Shown here piece after piece: positions 5,699 through 13,320 of a stretch of 16,537 bases of DNA. This DNA is from an uncultured Sutterella sp. (GTDB lineage Bacteria > Pseudomonadota > Gammaproteobacteria > Burkholderiales > Burkholderiaceae_F). Position 1 is the stretch's first letter, and each line of letters starts with the position of its first letter. The notes under the pieces were generated by a model that worked only from the letters and a program-made list of their open reading frames with translations, searched no databases and was not told where the DNA came from. Where the stretch lies: the NCBI GenBank assembly GCA_905192805.1, contig CAJJMF010000037.1:1-16537 (forward strand), in the 5' to 3' direction. A program made the translations under genes and the position numbers.

Positions 5699-7444
5699 TT
5701 ATAGGGTGAGATGAAGGCGTTTGCCTAATTCTAAGACCTGAGGATCCTCGGGGAGACGACGTTTCAACTCATCGAATACCGACTGTGCCTCTTGAGTACG
5801 TTGGCTAATCGCCAGAATTTCAATCATGTGTTCCACCACTTCTTGATGGAAACCGCCTTTCATTGCGGCTAATGCAAAATAGTAGGCTTGATCGAGTCGT
5901 TTTTCTTTAAAACACAACCACGCCATACTATCGAGTACTTGCCAATCCAAGGGGCGTTGACGATAGGCGTTCTCTAAGAGTAGCCGAGCGCGAGGTAGCT
6001 GTTGACCAATCTGGGTGTAGTGATACCCTAAGCCGTTGGCGGCGAGCGCATTGTTCGGATTGATGCGCAAGATGGTTTCTAGCGCGTCCACAGCCTCATC
6101 CGTTTTCCCTTGCTGCTGGTAGATAAGAGACAAATGATAGAGGATGTCTTCATTTTGCGGATCCTTTTCGAGGATGGTGTGCAAAATGTTGAGTGCTTTA
6201 TCGACTTGGTTGCTCTTGAGCAGGATTTCCATGCGCGCATTAAAGTATGTGCGCTCATTATTCGGGTCTTTGTCACTTGCTGCCAAAAGGACACTTTCGG
6301 CGGTATCGGGTTTACCCGCTTTGAGCCAGGCGGCCGTTTCTCGGATACGTATGTCCGGCGCACCTACCTTGGGATTGTAGCGTGCCAAGGCTTCTGCCTC
6401 ACCGATGTAGTCCTCAAGGTGATCATAGACCAGCGCTAAGGCAAGCCAAACATCGTCTGTACTCCAATCATGGTCGGGGTTTTTCTGTTTCCCGGCTCGG
6501 ATATAGTCGTTAAAAAACTGTTTGGCGAGCTCATAATCTTTGCACTCCACAGCCAGTTCACCGGCGTTATAGAGCACCATCGGGCTCGTAGGGTCGAGGC
6601 GTGCCGCTTCCTTAGCTTCATCAATGGCCGCCTCGGTATGGCCAAACCGAGCCAAAATTTTCCCATGCATCAAACGGGCAACGGTCGATTGAGGGTTGGC
6701 CAGAATGACCGTTTCAAGGATTTTTTGGCTTTTTTCAGGCATGACCGACCAGCAAATGTCGGCGGTGGTTGTCGCAAATTCCTCGTGTTCAGCAAACCAA
6801 CTGTGATCTTTTGCGCGGAAGATAAGGCCATTACCAGGAATGACCGATAAAGCAGCACGGCAGGCTTCGCGATCATCACCTAACTTACGCTTATAGATGG
6901 CTTGAGCCATCATAACGTCCGGAGAGCTAGCATATTGTTCCCAATAGGGCTCGAGGTAATGTTCTGTCCACGAGAGATCCACTGCTTCAGTGGTAAGCTT
7001 ACGCGTGAATTTGGCAATAAAGTCACTGGCTTGATCTTTCAGACGGACCGTCAGATTCTTCAGATATTGTTCAACCTGAGGAGCGCGTTGTTGTTTGATC
7101 GCATCGAGCAGTAGCGCATCATTGGCAATCTGAGCACTCGGATCGAGGGTTGACCAGAGTTTAGAGGCTTCAACGATCTGCTGATTCGATTGCGTTTTGA
7201 CTGCAGCCGCCCATGCGAGTTCTGCCACGCTTTTGTTGTTCAGCTTTTGGGCAGCATTCGAGAGGAGTTCGAAGGCGGTTTGGTTGTCGCCCGCTCCTAG
7301 GGCAATATTGCCGAGGATCACTTCATAGAGTGTCATGCCAGGTTCACTGATGTCGCTAGGCATAGTTTGTTCTTGTGCTTGGGACTCTTGGAGCCCGAGC
7401 ATCAAACAGAACAACGTGACAAATTGAGAGAATGAACGCGACAT
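5699..7444 (-). CDS. Secreted tetratricopeptide-repeat protein of the lolB-ispE operon
   Basis: A 581-residue protein with an N-terminal signal peptide (hydrophobic residues about 8-18, likely cleavage after SQA at 21-23), so it is exported to the periplasm or associated with the outer membrane. Helical TPR repeats are clear at about 254-320 (ARFGHTEAAIDEAKEAARLDPT and the following unit) and 398-500 (KALNILHTILEKDPQN, DEAVDALETILRINPNN, then GLGYHYTQIG..ARLLLENAYR). The middle region is less regular. TPR arrays bind other proteins; no catalytic motif is visible. The ATG follows AGGTCTC. It is the first gene of the unit leading to lolB, ispE and tRNA-Gln. Its place before lolB, also seen in relatives, suggests a role in envelope or lipoprotein assembly, but that is inference. 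Confidence 0.88.
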   Translation of the reverse strand: MSRSFSQFVTLFCLMLGLQESQAQEQTMPSDISEPGMTLYEVILGNIALGAGDNQTAFELLSNAAQKLNNKSVAELAWAAAVKTQSNQQIVEASKLWSTLDPSAQIANDALLLDAIKQQRAPQVEQYLKNLTVRLKDQASDFIAKFTRKLTTEAVDLSWTEHYLEPYWEQYASSPDVMMAQAIYKRKLGDDREACRAALSVIPGNGLIFRAKDHSWFAEHEEFATTTADICWSVMPEKSQKILETVILANPQSTVARLMHGKILARFGHTEAAIDEAKEAARLDPTSPMVLYNAGELAVECKDYELAKQFFNDYIRAGKQKNPDHDWSTDDVWLALALVYDHLEDYIGEAEALARYNPKVGAPDIRIRETAAWLKAGKPDTAESVLLAASDKDPNNERTYFNARMEILLKSNQVDKALNILHTILEKDPQNEDILYHLSLIYQQQGKTDEAVDALETILRINPNNALAANGLGYHYTQIGQQLPRARLLLENAYRQRPLDWQVLDSMAWLCFKEKRLDQAYYFALAAMKGGFHQEVVEHMIEILAISQRTQEAQSVFDELKRRLPEDPQVLELGKRLHLTL

Positions 7445-7530
7445 GAGACCTATGAAAGGTTAAAAATAACAACGAATATTCTACCTAAACCATTACTCTA
7501 TCAGGGTTATGAGCCGATAGGAAACGGTAC

Positions 7531-8658
7531 ATGAGTACAAAAACGAATCATGAGGCCCTTCGAGCCCAAGCGATCAAGGCTTTTTCGGAGGTGTTGCTAA
7601 AATGGTACAAAGTCGAAGGTCGCCATCATTTACCTTGGCAAAAACACGATAACTGGTATACCCGTTTGGTGTCTGAGGTGATGCTGCAGCAGACGCAAGT
7701 GGTGACCGTGATACCGTACTTTGAGCGGTTTATGTCCTGCTTTCCTACACCGGAAGCACTGGCTCAGGCCAGTGACGAGTCCGTGATGGCGCAATGGGCA
7801 GGGTTAGGCTATTACAGCCGTGCCCGAAATCTACTTAAAACGGTTCGCTATATTGTGCAAACGCGCGCCGGGGTCATCCCTGAGAGTGCACAGGCTTGGG
7901 CGCAGTGTCCTGGCATTGGTCCTTCGACAGCCGGGGCGATCGCGGCCTTTACGACGGGCGAGCGGGCCGTGATGTGTGATGGAAACGCCAAACGCGTGAT
8001 CGCTCGGGTGTTTGCTATCGAGGGTTACCCAGGCGAACGGACCTTTGACCAAGCGACTTGGGAGATGGCCCAAGCCCTGCTACCGCCTAGCGATGATATG
8101 GCGGACTACACTCAGGCACTGATGGATTTAGGGGCTACGGTGTGTAAACGTCAACCCGAATGTCAACGCTGTCCCTTACTTTCCCTTTGTGAGGGGCATA
8201 AACAGGGCAAGGCCACGCTTATACCCATGAAAAAACCAAAGAAAGTGCGCCCCACGTTCTATACCACCATGCTGTTTGTCTTTCAGAGGGATCGACTGTG
8301 GTTGAAAAAGCAAACGGAACGTACGGTGTGGCAGGACTTATGGATTCCTCACATGCAGGCACGTGAGACAGCGCCCCAGTCAGTCAGCGCCTCCATGTAT
8401 TGGTCCAGCGAGGCGATTCGCTCCGAGCAGGCGTTATCGGAGTGGGTCCACAATTTTTCACACTTTCAACTGATCATTCGCCCGCTCTGGGTGGAACTGA
8501 CGCCTGAGGCGAGCCTTCCTGAGGCATGGGGAGACTTTGAGGCATACCCCCTTGGGGATAGTGAGGCGCTACCGGCGATGCCGGCTCCCGTGAAGAGCCT
8601 CTTTGAACGCATTGTGGCTCTTCGAAACGCACCCCATACCCTCGTACTCGAACCGTAA
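7531..8658 (+). CDS. mutY: Adenine DNA glycosylase
   Basis: MutY removes adenine paired with 8-oxoguanine, preventing G:C to T:A mutations. The 375-residue product has the whole architecture: catalytic Glu49 in SEVMLQQTQV, the LGYYSRARNL segment (92-101), the helix-hairpin-helix CPGIGPSTAGAIAAF (126-140), catalytic Asp150 in CDGNAKRV, an iron-sulfur cluster with Cys205, 211, 214 and 220, and a C-terminal MutT-like domain (about 240-375) with the FSH loop (309-311) that recognises 8-oxoguanine. The first cysteine spacing is five residues; the family standard is six. The ATG follows AGGAAACGG. It is the only plus-strand gene here, divergent from the TPR gene across 86 nt and converging on rapZ with one base between stop codons. 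Confidence 0.95.
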   Translation: MSTKTNHEALRAQAIKAFSEVLLKWYKVEGRHHLPWQKHDNWYTRLVSEVMLQQTQVVTVIPYFERFMSCFPTPEALAQASDESVMAQWAGLGYYSRARNLLKTVRYIVQTRAGVIPESAQAWAQCPGIGPSTAGAIAAFTTGERAVMCDGNAKRVIARVFAIEGYPGERTFDQATWEMAQALLPPSDDMADYTQALMDLGATVCKRQPECQRCPLLSLCEGHKQGKATLIPMKKPKKVRPTFYTTMLFVFQRDRLWLKKQTERTVWQDLWIPHMQARETAPQSVSASMYWSSEAIRSEQALSEWVHNFSHFQLIIRPLWVELTPEASLPEAWGDFEAYPLGDSEALPAMPAPVKSLFERIVALRNAPHTLVLEP

Positions 8659-8659
8659 T

Positions 8660-9556
8660 TTATAGGGTTTGGGTTCCCCGCTGGGTGTTGAGCAGGTGTT
8701 TTTGTTCAATGATGCGGTGTCGCACAATGGTCGGACATTGGGTGCGCAAGGCTTTGGTGAGCGTTTCCGCGACATAAACGGAACGATGTTGTCCTCCGGT
8801 GCAACCGATCGCTACGGTGAGGTAGTGACGGTTTTGCTGTAAATAAAGCGGAAGCCATTTCTCGATAAATCGTTGGATGTCGCTCACCATATCGGCAACC
8901 TGAGGATGTTGCTCCATAAAGGTCACAATTTCGGGATCTTTACCGGTTAGGGGGCGTAGTGCAGGGTCGTAGTAGGGGTTCGGTAAACACCGGACATCAA
9001 AGACCAGATCTGCCGCAATGGGTAGCCCATGTTTAAAGGCAAAAGACTCAAAAGTAAGCGTCATTTCCGCATGAGGATGACCGATGAATTGCTGCACCCA
9101 TTGGCGTAACTGTGCCGGTAACAAATGGGTAGTGTCCATGACACAGGCCAATTCGGTGATGGGGGCGAGCAGGTCGCGTTCGACCTGGATGGCTTCGGGC
9201 AACGTCAGCAATTGGTCATGTCGCTGAGCACGTGTGCACAGCGGATGCCGACGACGCGTTTCGGAGAAACGCTTCACAAGTTCATCTTGGGAGGCTGTCA
9301 GAAAGAGAACACGAACATCGACCCCTTCGTTTTGTAACGATTTTAGGGCACTGAGCGCATGATCAAACGTCGCTTGGCTACGAGCATCAATGGCAACGGC
9401 AACGTGCTCGGTTCCGTTGGTATGGAGTCGATGTGCCAGAGGCACGAGAAAGTCTGCTGGCAAATTATCTACACAGTAGTAACCACAGTCTTCTAGTTGG
9501 CGAATGACAATGGACTTTCCTGCGCCCGACATGCCTGTTACTAATGTGAGTTGCAT
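8660..9556 (-). CDS. rapZ: RNase adapter protein RapZ (P-loop nucleotide-binding)
   Basis: In enterobacteria RapZ senses glucosamine-6-phosphate and guides RNase E to small RNAs controlling glmS, thereby setting amino-sugar supply for the envelope; the target in this organism is unknown. The 298-residue product has Walker A GMSGAGKS (8-15), the DNLP segment (30-33), a conserved RCLPNPYYDPALRPLTG block (189-205) and the C-terminal GCTGGQHRSVYVAE motif (251-264) that binds the sugar phosphate in E. coli. The tail (about 279-298) has scattered basic residues, not the tight KRK cluster used by E. coli RapZ for RNA binding. The ATG follows AGGAG. ptsN ends 29 nt upstream; hprK, which commonly lies between ptsN and rapZ in betaproteobacteria, is absent. 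Confidence 0.94.
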   Translation of the reverse strand: MQLTLVTGMSGAGKSIVIRQLEDCGYYCVDNLPADFLVPLAHRLHTNGTEHVAVAIDARSQATFDHALSALKSLQNEGVDVRVLFLTASQDELVKRFSETRRRHPLCTRAQRHDQLLTLPEAIQVERDLLAPITELACVMDTTHLLPAQLRQWVQQFIGHPHAEMTLTFESFAFKHGLPIAADLVFDVRCLPNPYYDPALRPLTGKDPEIVTFMEQHPQVADMVSDIQRFIEKWLPLYLQQNRHYLTVAIGCTGGQHRSVYVAETLTKALRTQCPTIVRHRIIEQKHLLNTQRGTQTL

Positions 9557-9585
9557 GATGTGTTCTCCTAAACTCGAGAGGGAAT

Positions 9586-10113
9586 TTAGTCGGTGGTTTC
9601 TGTCTCGGGGGCCGGTTCCCCCTCCAAATCATCCGTGATTTCGCAGGATTCAGTTGGCGGGGCTACCCAACTATCAATGATTTCGCACACTTGGGCCGGT
9701 GAACTCGCTTCTAACAGTTGAGCACGGATTTGTTTGTCCGCGAGAATCGCAGCCGCTTCCTTCAATAAGCAGATGTAGGACTCTTTATTGGTCTCAGGCA
9801 CAATCAAAAACAAGAAGAGCTGGACAGGGCGGCCATCTGGCGCATCCAGCGTCAAGGGGTTTTTTGTTCGAATAAAACAAAATGCGACCCGTTCGATGTC
9901 TGGCATGGAACCGTGCGGGAGGGCGACACCACGGCCTAAGCAGGTGCACCCCAGTTTTTCACGCGAAAACAGTGCTTCAAACACCTCAGTATGAGCAAAC
10001 CCATAGGACTGTTCAATGACCATCGAGGCTTCGTCAAAGAGGCGTTTGCGACTAACAACATCGTGATCGAGTAGGATGGAGCCCACGCTAAGGAGAGGTG
10101 AAATCTTATTCAT
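9586..10113 (-). CDS. ptsN: Nitrogen PTS enzyme IIA (EIIA-Ntr)
   Basis: EIIA-Ntr is the terminal phosphoryl acceptor of the nitrogen phosphotransferase relay, a regulatory system linked to potassium, nitrogen and envelope homeostasis. The 175-residue protein is a single PTS EIIA type-2 domain (about 8-150). The phosphorylated His67 lies in GRGVALPHG (60-68), followed by FIRTKNPLTLDAPDGRPVQL. An acidic tail rich in Glu, Asp and Thr fills the last 25 residues. The start ATG has only a poor ribosome site, and a hairpin with a TACG loop ends 12 nt upstream of it. A 196-nt gap separates it from rpoN, in the place where hpf lies in many relatives. Confidence 0.95.
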   Translation of the reverse strand: MNKISPLLSVGSILLDHDVVSRKRLFDEASMVIEQSYGFAHTEVFEALFSREKLGCTCLGRGVALPHGSMPDIERVAFCFIRTKNPLTLDAPDGRPVQLFLFLIVPETNKESYICLLKEAAAILADKQIRAQLLEASSPAQVCEIIDSWVAPPTESCEITDDLEGEPAPETETTD

Positions 10114-10125
10114 AAATTCGTATTA

Positions 10126-10147
10126 CTAAGCCCACGTATGGACTTAG
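10126..10147 (-). promoter_or_regulatory. Hairpin just upstream of ptsN
   Basis: On the minus strand CTAAGTCCA and TGGGCTTAG pair over 9 bp with one wobble around a TACG tetraloop. It ends 12 nt before the ptsN ATG, where the ribosome would dock. No T-run follows, so it is more likely a leader or operator element than a terminator. The rest of the 196-nt rpoN-ptsN gap shows no credible gene. Confidence 0.45.
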
Positions 10148-10309
10148 CCTATCACAGATTGGTTTAAGTAGCTCTCGTGCTAAGGGGACAATAGAAAGAG
10201 ACCACGTCGTGTAGGTATTAGTCTATCGATTTTGCTCTCTAAAGTCACGTCCATGGCCCCATTCGCCAAACAAGGTGGACAAAACCTCGACAGGAGAAGG
10301 GGGATGAGT

Positions 10310-11773
10310 CTATTGATCCACGCAACGGCGCAGCCGAGAGGTCGGAATGCCGAGTTGTTCGCGGTATTTGCTCACACTACGGCGTTTGACTTGATAACCT
10401 TCGGCATTAAGCGTATCCGTAAGACTTTGATCGGACAAGGGATGCGCGGGGGATTCCTCGGCAATCAGGGATTTGATTCGCTCGTAAATTTGTGCCACGC
10501 TACTTGTTTCGCCCTCCGGGGATTGAGTCGTATCGTTGGTTTTGACTGTGCGTGACAATAGGGTTTTAAAGGGAAACGTCCCGAGTGAACACGAGAAGAA
10601 TTTTCCATCCATTGCACGAGAAACCGTGGATTCGGCTAAGGATAAGGCTTCGGCGATATCAATGAGGCGCAAGGGTTGTAGGCCCGCTAACCCTTTGGTA
10701 AAAAAGGCCTCTTGGTGTTGCCCAATATAGTGAGCAATCCGAAAGAGTGTCTCATGGCGGGAGTGGAGCCGATAGAGTAATTGTTTGGCTTCACTCAAGT
10801 AGTTTTGCCAGAGTTCCGAGGGTAAGAGTGCCTTGATGCGTGCTTGTTCCAAGGCCGATACGAGGCGAATTTGCGTGAGCGAGGTGGTGTTGATCTGAAC
10901 CTGGACTCGGCTCCCTTCAACCCAGAAAAACACATCGGGCGTCACAAATTGGGTTCGATCCTCGCTTAAGTCCATATAGGGGTAAGGATTCAATTGCTGA
11001 AAAATCGTCAGCAAGACCTGAAGTGCCTCGTCAGACACATGCAAGCGAGCTTGCAAGGTGGTGTAGTCGCGCTGCGCTAGGAGTCGTAAGTGCTTATCAA
11101 GTATCGCCAAAAGTCCATCGGCTTGTTCGTCGGTGATCATTCCCTCTTGATGACGTTGGGCGACCTCGAGTCGGAGAGCGTCCATGGCTGAAGGGGCACC
11201 TACTCCAGGTTTCGTCACTCGTCGAACGGCAGCAAGGGCTGCCTCCCAATCGTCGTGGGTGGCGTGAAGTCCTTCCGTAACCAGTTGCTGGGCATACTCT
11301 GTCTCTAAAACGTCCAAACCTTGAGGGAGTAAGCCGTGATTATCGAGTTCATCAACGATGCATTGGGCAAGAAATAAAACCGTCTCATTAAGCACAAGAC
11401 AACGCAACTCACTGAGCGTATCCTCGCGGAAATCGGTGGGTTCCGCAATCTGCTCGAGATAATTATCATCGTCGTCATGGTAAGGCGCAGATCGTGTGCC
11501 AAATAACGCATCGAAGGGCTCACCGAAGGCTTCCGTCACGGACGCTGTGGCGAGCTCTTCGCTCGTTTGAATCTCGGAATCGGCGACTTGTGTTGGCTCG
11601 GTGTGCTCCCACGGCTCCTCTTGTTCCCCTTCGAGTAAGGGGTTCTCTTCTAACGCTGTTTCCAGTTCGGCTTGCAATTCCTGAAGGGGTTTTTGCAATA
11701 AATCGAGCGAAGCGATTTGTGTCGTGGTTAAGGTCTGGGTTTGTGTGCGTTGTAGGGAGAGTGAAGACTTCAT
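10310..11773 (-). CDS. rpoN: RNA polymerase sigma-54 factor, divergent
   Basis: Sigma-54 directs RNA polymerase to -24/-12 promoters that need enhancer-binding activators. The 487-residue product has a Gln/Leu-rich region I (1-50), an acidic region II (about 50-110), the core-binding region (about 115-300, with KPGVGA at 188-193), the helix-turn-helix EALSLAESTVSRAMDGKF (375-392) and the RpoN box KRRSVSKYRE (463-472). Length and order are normal. Several usually conserved stretches are changed: the box is normally ARRTVAKYRE, the segment after the helix-turn-helix reads SLGTFPFKTLL (396-406; PRGIFELKYFF in E. coli), and LNPYPY (261-266) replaces the usual (D/N)PRPG. The start ATG follows GGTGAG. 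lptB ends 20 nt upstream, the common proteobacterial arrangement. Confidence 0.94.
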   Translation of the reverse strand: MKSSLSLQRTQTQTLTTTQIASLDLLQKPLQELQAELETALEENPLLEGEQEEPWEHTEPTQVADSEIQTSEELATASVTEAFGEPFDALFGTRSAPYHDDDDNYLEQIAEPTDFREDTLSELRCLVLNETVLFLAQCIVDELDNHGLLPQGLDVLETEYAQQLVTEGLHATHDDWEAALAAVRRVTKPGVGAPSAMDALRLEVAQRHQEGMITDEQADGLLAILDKHLRLLAQRDYTTLQARLHVSDEALQVLLTIFQQLNPYPYMDLSEDRTQFVTPDVFFWVEGSRVQVQINTTSLTQIRLVSALEQARIKALLPSELWQNYLSEAKQLLYRLHSRHETLFRIAHYIGQHQEAFFTKGLAGLQPLRLIDIAEALSLAESTVSRAMDGKFFSCSLGTFPFKTLLSRTVKTNDTTQSPEGETSSVAQIYERIKSLIAEESPAHPLSDQSLTDTLNAEGYQVKRRSVSKYREQLGIPTSRLRRCVDQ

Positions 11774-11793
11774 CGTGACTCACCACGTAGCGA

Positions 11794-12552
11794 CTACATG
11801 CGGAAGTTTTCGCCCAGATAGAAGGCACGCACATCCGGATTGTCAATAATGTCGGTCGGATTTCCTGAGGCAAGCACCTGCCCTTCATTAATGATATAAG
11901 CGTGGTCACAAATGGCGAGGGTCTCACGCACATTGTGGTCTGTAATGAGAACGCCAATATTGCGATCACGTAAGAAACGCACAATACGCTGAATTTCAAT
12001 CACCGCAATGGGGTCAACCCCAGCAAAGGGTTCGTCCAAAAGAATAAAGCGTGGGTTGGCCGCCAGCGCACGGGCAATTTCGGTACGGCGACGTTCACCC
12101 CCAGAGAGCGATAATGCCATGTTGGTGCGAATGTGCTGAATCTGGAGTTCATTCAGAAGGTTTTCGAGTTTTTCCTCGAGAGCCGCCCCGCGTAATGGGT
12201 TGCCAGATTCGTCTTTTTGTAACTCCAAAATCGCGCGAATATTGTCCTCGACGGAGAGCTTGCGGAAGACGCTCGCTTCCTGAGGTAAATAGGAAACCCC
12301 TAAGCGGGCACGTTGATAAATGGGCATATGGGTGAGTGGATGACCGTCTAACTCGACGGTTCCTTCATCGCCCACAATCAAACCAACGACCATATAGAAC
12401 GTGGTCGTTTTCCCTGCCCCATTGGGACCTAAAAGTCCAACCACTTCACCGGAGCGTACAACGAGGTCAACTCCCTTGACGACACGGCGGGACCCGTAGT
12501 GCTTTTTTAACCCTCGGGCCTGCAAAATATGTTCTTGTTTTTCTTGACTCAT
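11794..12552 (-). CDS. lptB: LPS export ABC transporter ATPase LptB
   Basis: LptB powers extraction of lipopolysaccharide from the inner membrane by LptFG and its passage along LptC-LptA to the outer membrane. The 252-residue protein has Walker A GPNGAGKT (42-49), Q-loop Gln91, signature LSGGERRR (149-156), Walker B FILLDEP (169-175) and switch His206 in TDHN. SGGERRR followed by LLDEPFAGVDP and the ending LGENFRM are typical of LptB rather than branched-chain amino-acid transporters. AAGG precedes the ATG. It follows lptA by 9 nt and precedes rpoN by 20 nt. Confidence 0.97.
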   Translation of the reverse strand: MSQEKQEHILQARGLKKHYGSRRVVKGVDLVVRSGEVVGLLGPNGAGKTTTFYMVVGLIVGDEGTVELDGHPLTHMPIYQRARLGVSYLPQEASVFRKLSVEDNIRAILELQKDESGNPLRGAALEEKLENLLNELQIQHIRTNMALSLSGGERRRTEIARALAANPRFILLDEPFAGVDPIAVIEIQRIVRFLRDRNIGVLITDHNVRETLAICDHAYIINEGQVLASGNPTDIIDNPDVRAFYLGENFRM

Positions 12553-12561
12553 CTTTAGACC

Positions 12562-13170
12562 TTAACGAGGCTCTGAAATCTTAGTGGTGGTTTGCATCGA
12601 ATTTTGTGGCGTTGCCGGGGCCTCAGTAGCGGTGTTATCTTTCTTGCGCGGCGCAATAATGGTCGTTACGCGTTGGCGCGAACCATTGGCGGTGCCTCCC
12701 GAGACTTCCGAGAGCGCATAACGCATGTCATACGTAATTTTTTCACCGCTCGTCATATCTTTCTGTACGCCATTTTCGGTGCGCTTGAGTTCGGCAGAAC
12801 CCGCTAAGGTAACCTTGTCGGTTTCTTCGTCGTAGATAATCTGAGTGGCTTTCGCGTGGATCCATTCGTCAATATTGGGATCCTTGTTGTCACGCTTTTG
12901 CTTGAACGTAGCCAGTGTCCCGTCGAGCGTAATATGACGATACCCTTTAGGGGTAACAATCAAAGTCAGTTTATTGCCTGTAAAGTGAATGGTGCCTTGA
13001 TCGACAACGACATTACCAGTGTAGACCGCGGTTTGCTTCACTTCATCGCCGTTAAAGCGATCCGCATGAATCTCAATGGGTTGACTACTGTCAGTACTGA
13101 GCGCGTAAGCGCTTGAACACATGACGAGAGAACAGAATCCAATGGTGAGAAGTTTTTGCATAGGCGCCAC
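12562..13170 (-). CDS. lptA: Periplasmic LPS transport protein LptA
   Basis: LptA polymerises as a beta-jellyroll bridge carrying lipopolysaccharide across the periplasm. The 202-residue product has a signal peptide (hydrophobic about 6-20, likely cleavage after AYA at 21-23) and an OstA-type domain from about residue 30 (PIEIHADRFNGDEVKQTAVYTGNV) to 150. The C-terminal 40 residues are Thr/Pro-rich and look disordered. The best start is GTG at 13168-13170, because AAGGAAGG (13177-13184) lies exactly 6 nt before it; the ATG three codons later would be too far from this site. It is the first gene after a 150-nt gap with an extended -10 promoter and a hairpin region, so lptA-lptB-rpoN can be expressed separately from kdsD-kdsC-lptC. 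Confidence 0.95.
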   Translation of the reverse strand: MAPMQKLLTIGFCSLVMCSSAYALSTDSSQPIEIHADRFNGDEVKQTAVYTGNVVVDQGTIHFTGNKLTLIVTPKGYRHITLDGTLATFKQKRDNKDPNIDEWIHAKATQIIYDEETDKVTLAGSAELKRTENGVQKDMTSGEKITYDMRYALSEVSGGTANGSRQRVTTIIAPRKKDNTATEAPATPQNSMQTTTKISEPR

Positions 13171-13212
13171 CCATTTCCTTCCTTACGCGCTATAGAGTTG
13201 GTGTTTTACGTC

Positions 13213-13245
13213 CGTTCTTTCACTCGGGGTTCTTTGCGAAGAACG
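13213..13245 (-). promoter_or_regulatory. Mutually exclusive hairpins in the lptA leader
   Basis: On the minus strand CGTTCTT (13239-13245) can pair with the adjacent AAGAAC (13229-13234) through a CGCA tetraloop, or with a second AAGAACG (13213-13219) across a 19-nt loop. The two pairings exclude each other. The near one is also a DNA palindrome, GTTCTTCGCAAAGAAC, that could be an operator. It lies between the predicted start of transcription and the lptA ribosome site. Confidence 0.45.
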
Positions 13246-13264
13246 TGTCAATAACCGCCTTAGT

Positions 13265-13294
13265 AGTATAGCAGTAGCTTTTAAATAACCTAAA
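13265..13294 (-). promoter_or_regulatory. Candidate extended -10 promoter of lptA-lptB-rpoN
   Basis: TGCTATACT (13265-13273) is an extended -10 element with five of six hexamer matches. The -35 position (about 13288-13294) is poor (TTTAGG), as expected when the TG extension compensates. Transcription would start near 13258 and give a leader of roughly 88 nt to the lptA GTG. Confidence 0.5.
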
Positions 13295-13320
13295 TTTTTC
13301 CGAGTTCATTCGCCCATCAA

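Noticed and set aside
6470..6850. Plus-strand open frame opposite the TPR gene (126 codons)
   Set aside because: Shadow frame with no domain, inside a gene with clear TPR motifs.
10148..10309. Possible hpf remnant or small protein between rpoN and ptsN
   Set aside because: I could not see any Hpf-like residues in any frame; the best ATG frame is about 24 codons and has no support.
13245..13251. TTGACA-like -35 box in the lptA leader
   Set aside because: No -10-like hexamer lies 16-18 nt downstream; the extended -10 at 13265-13273 is a better promoter candidate.
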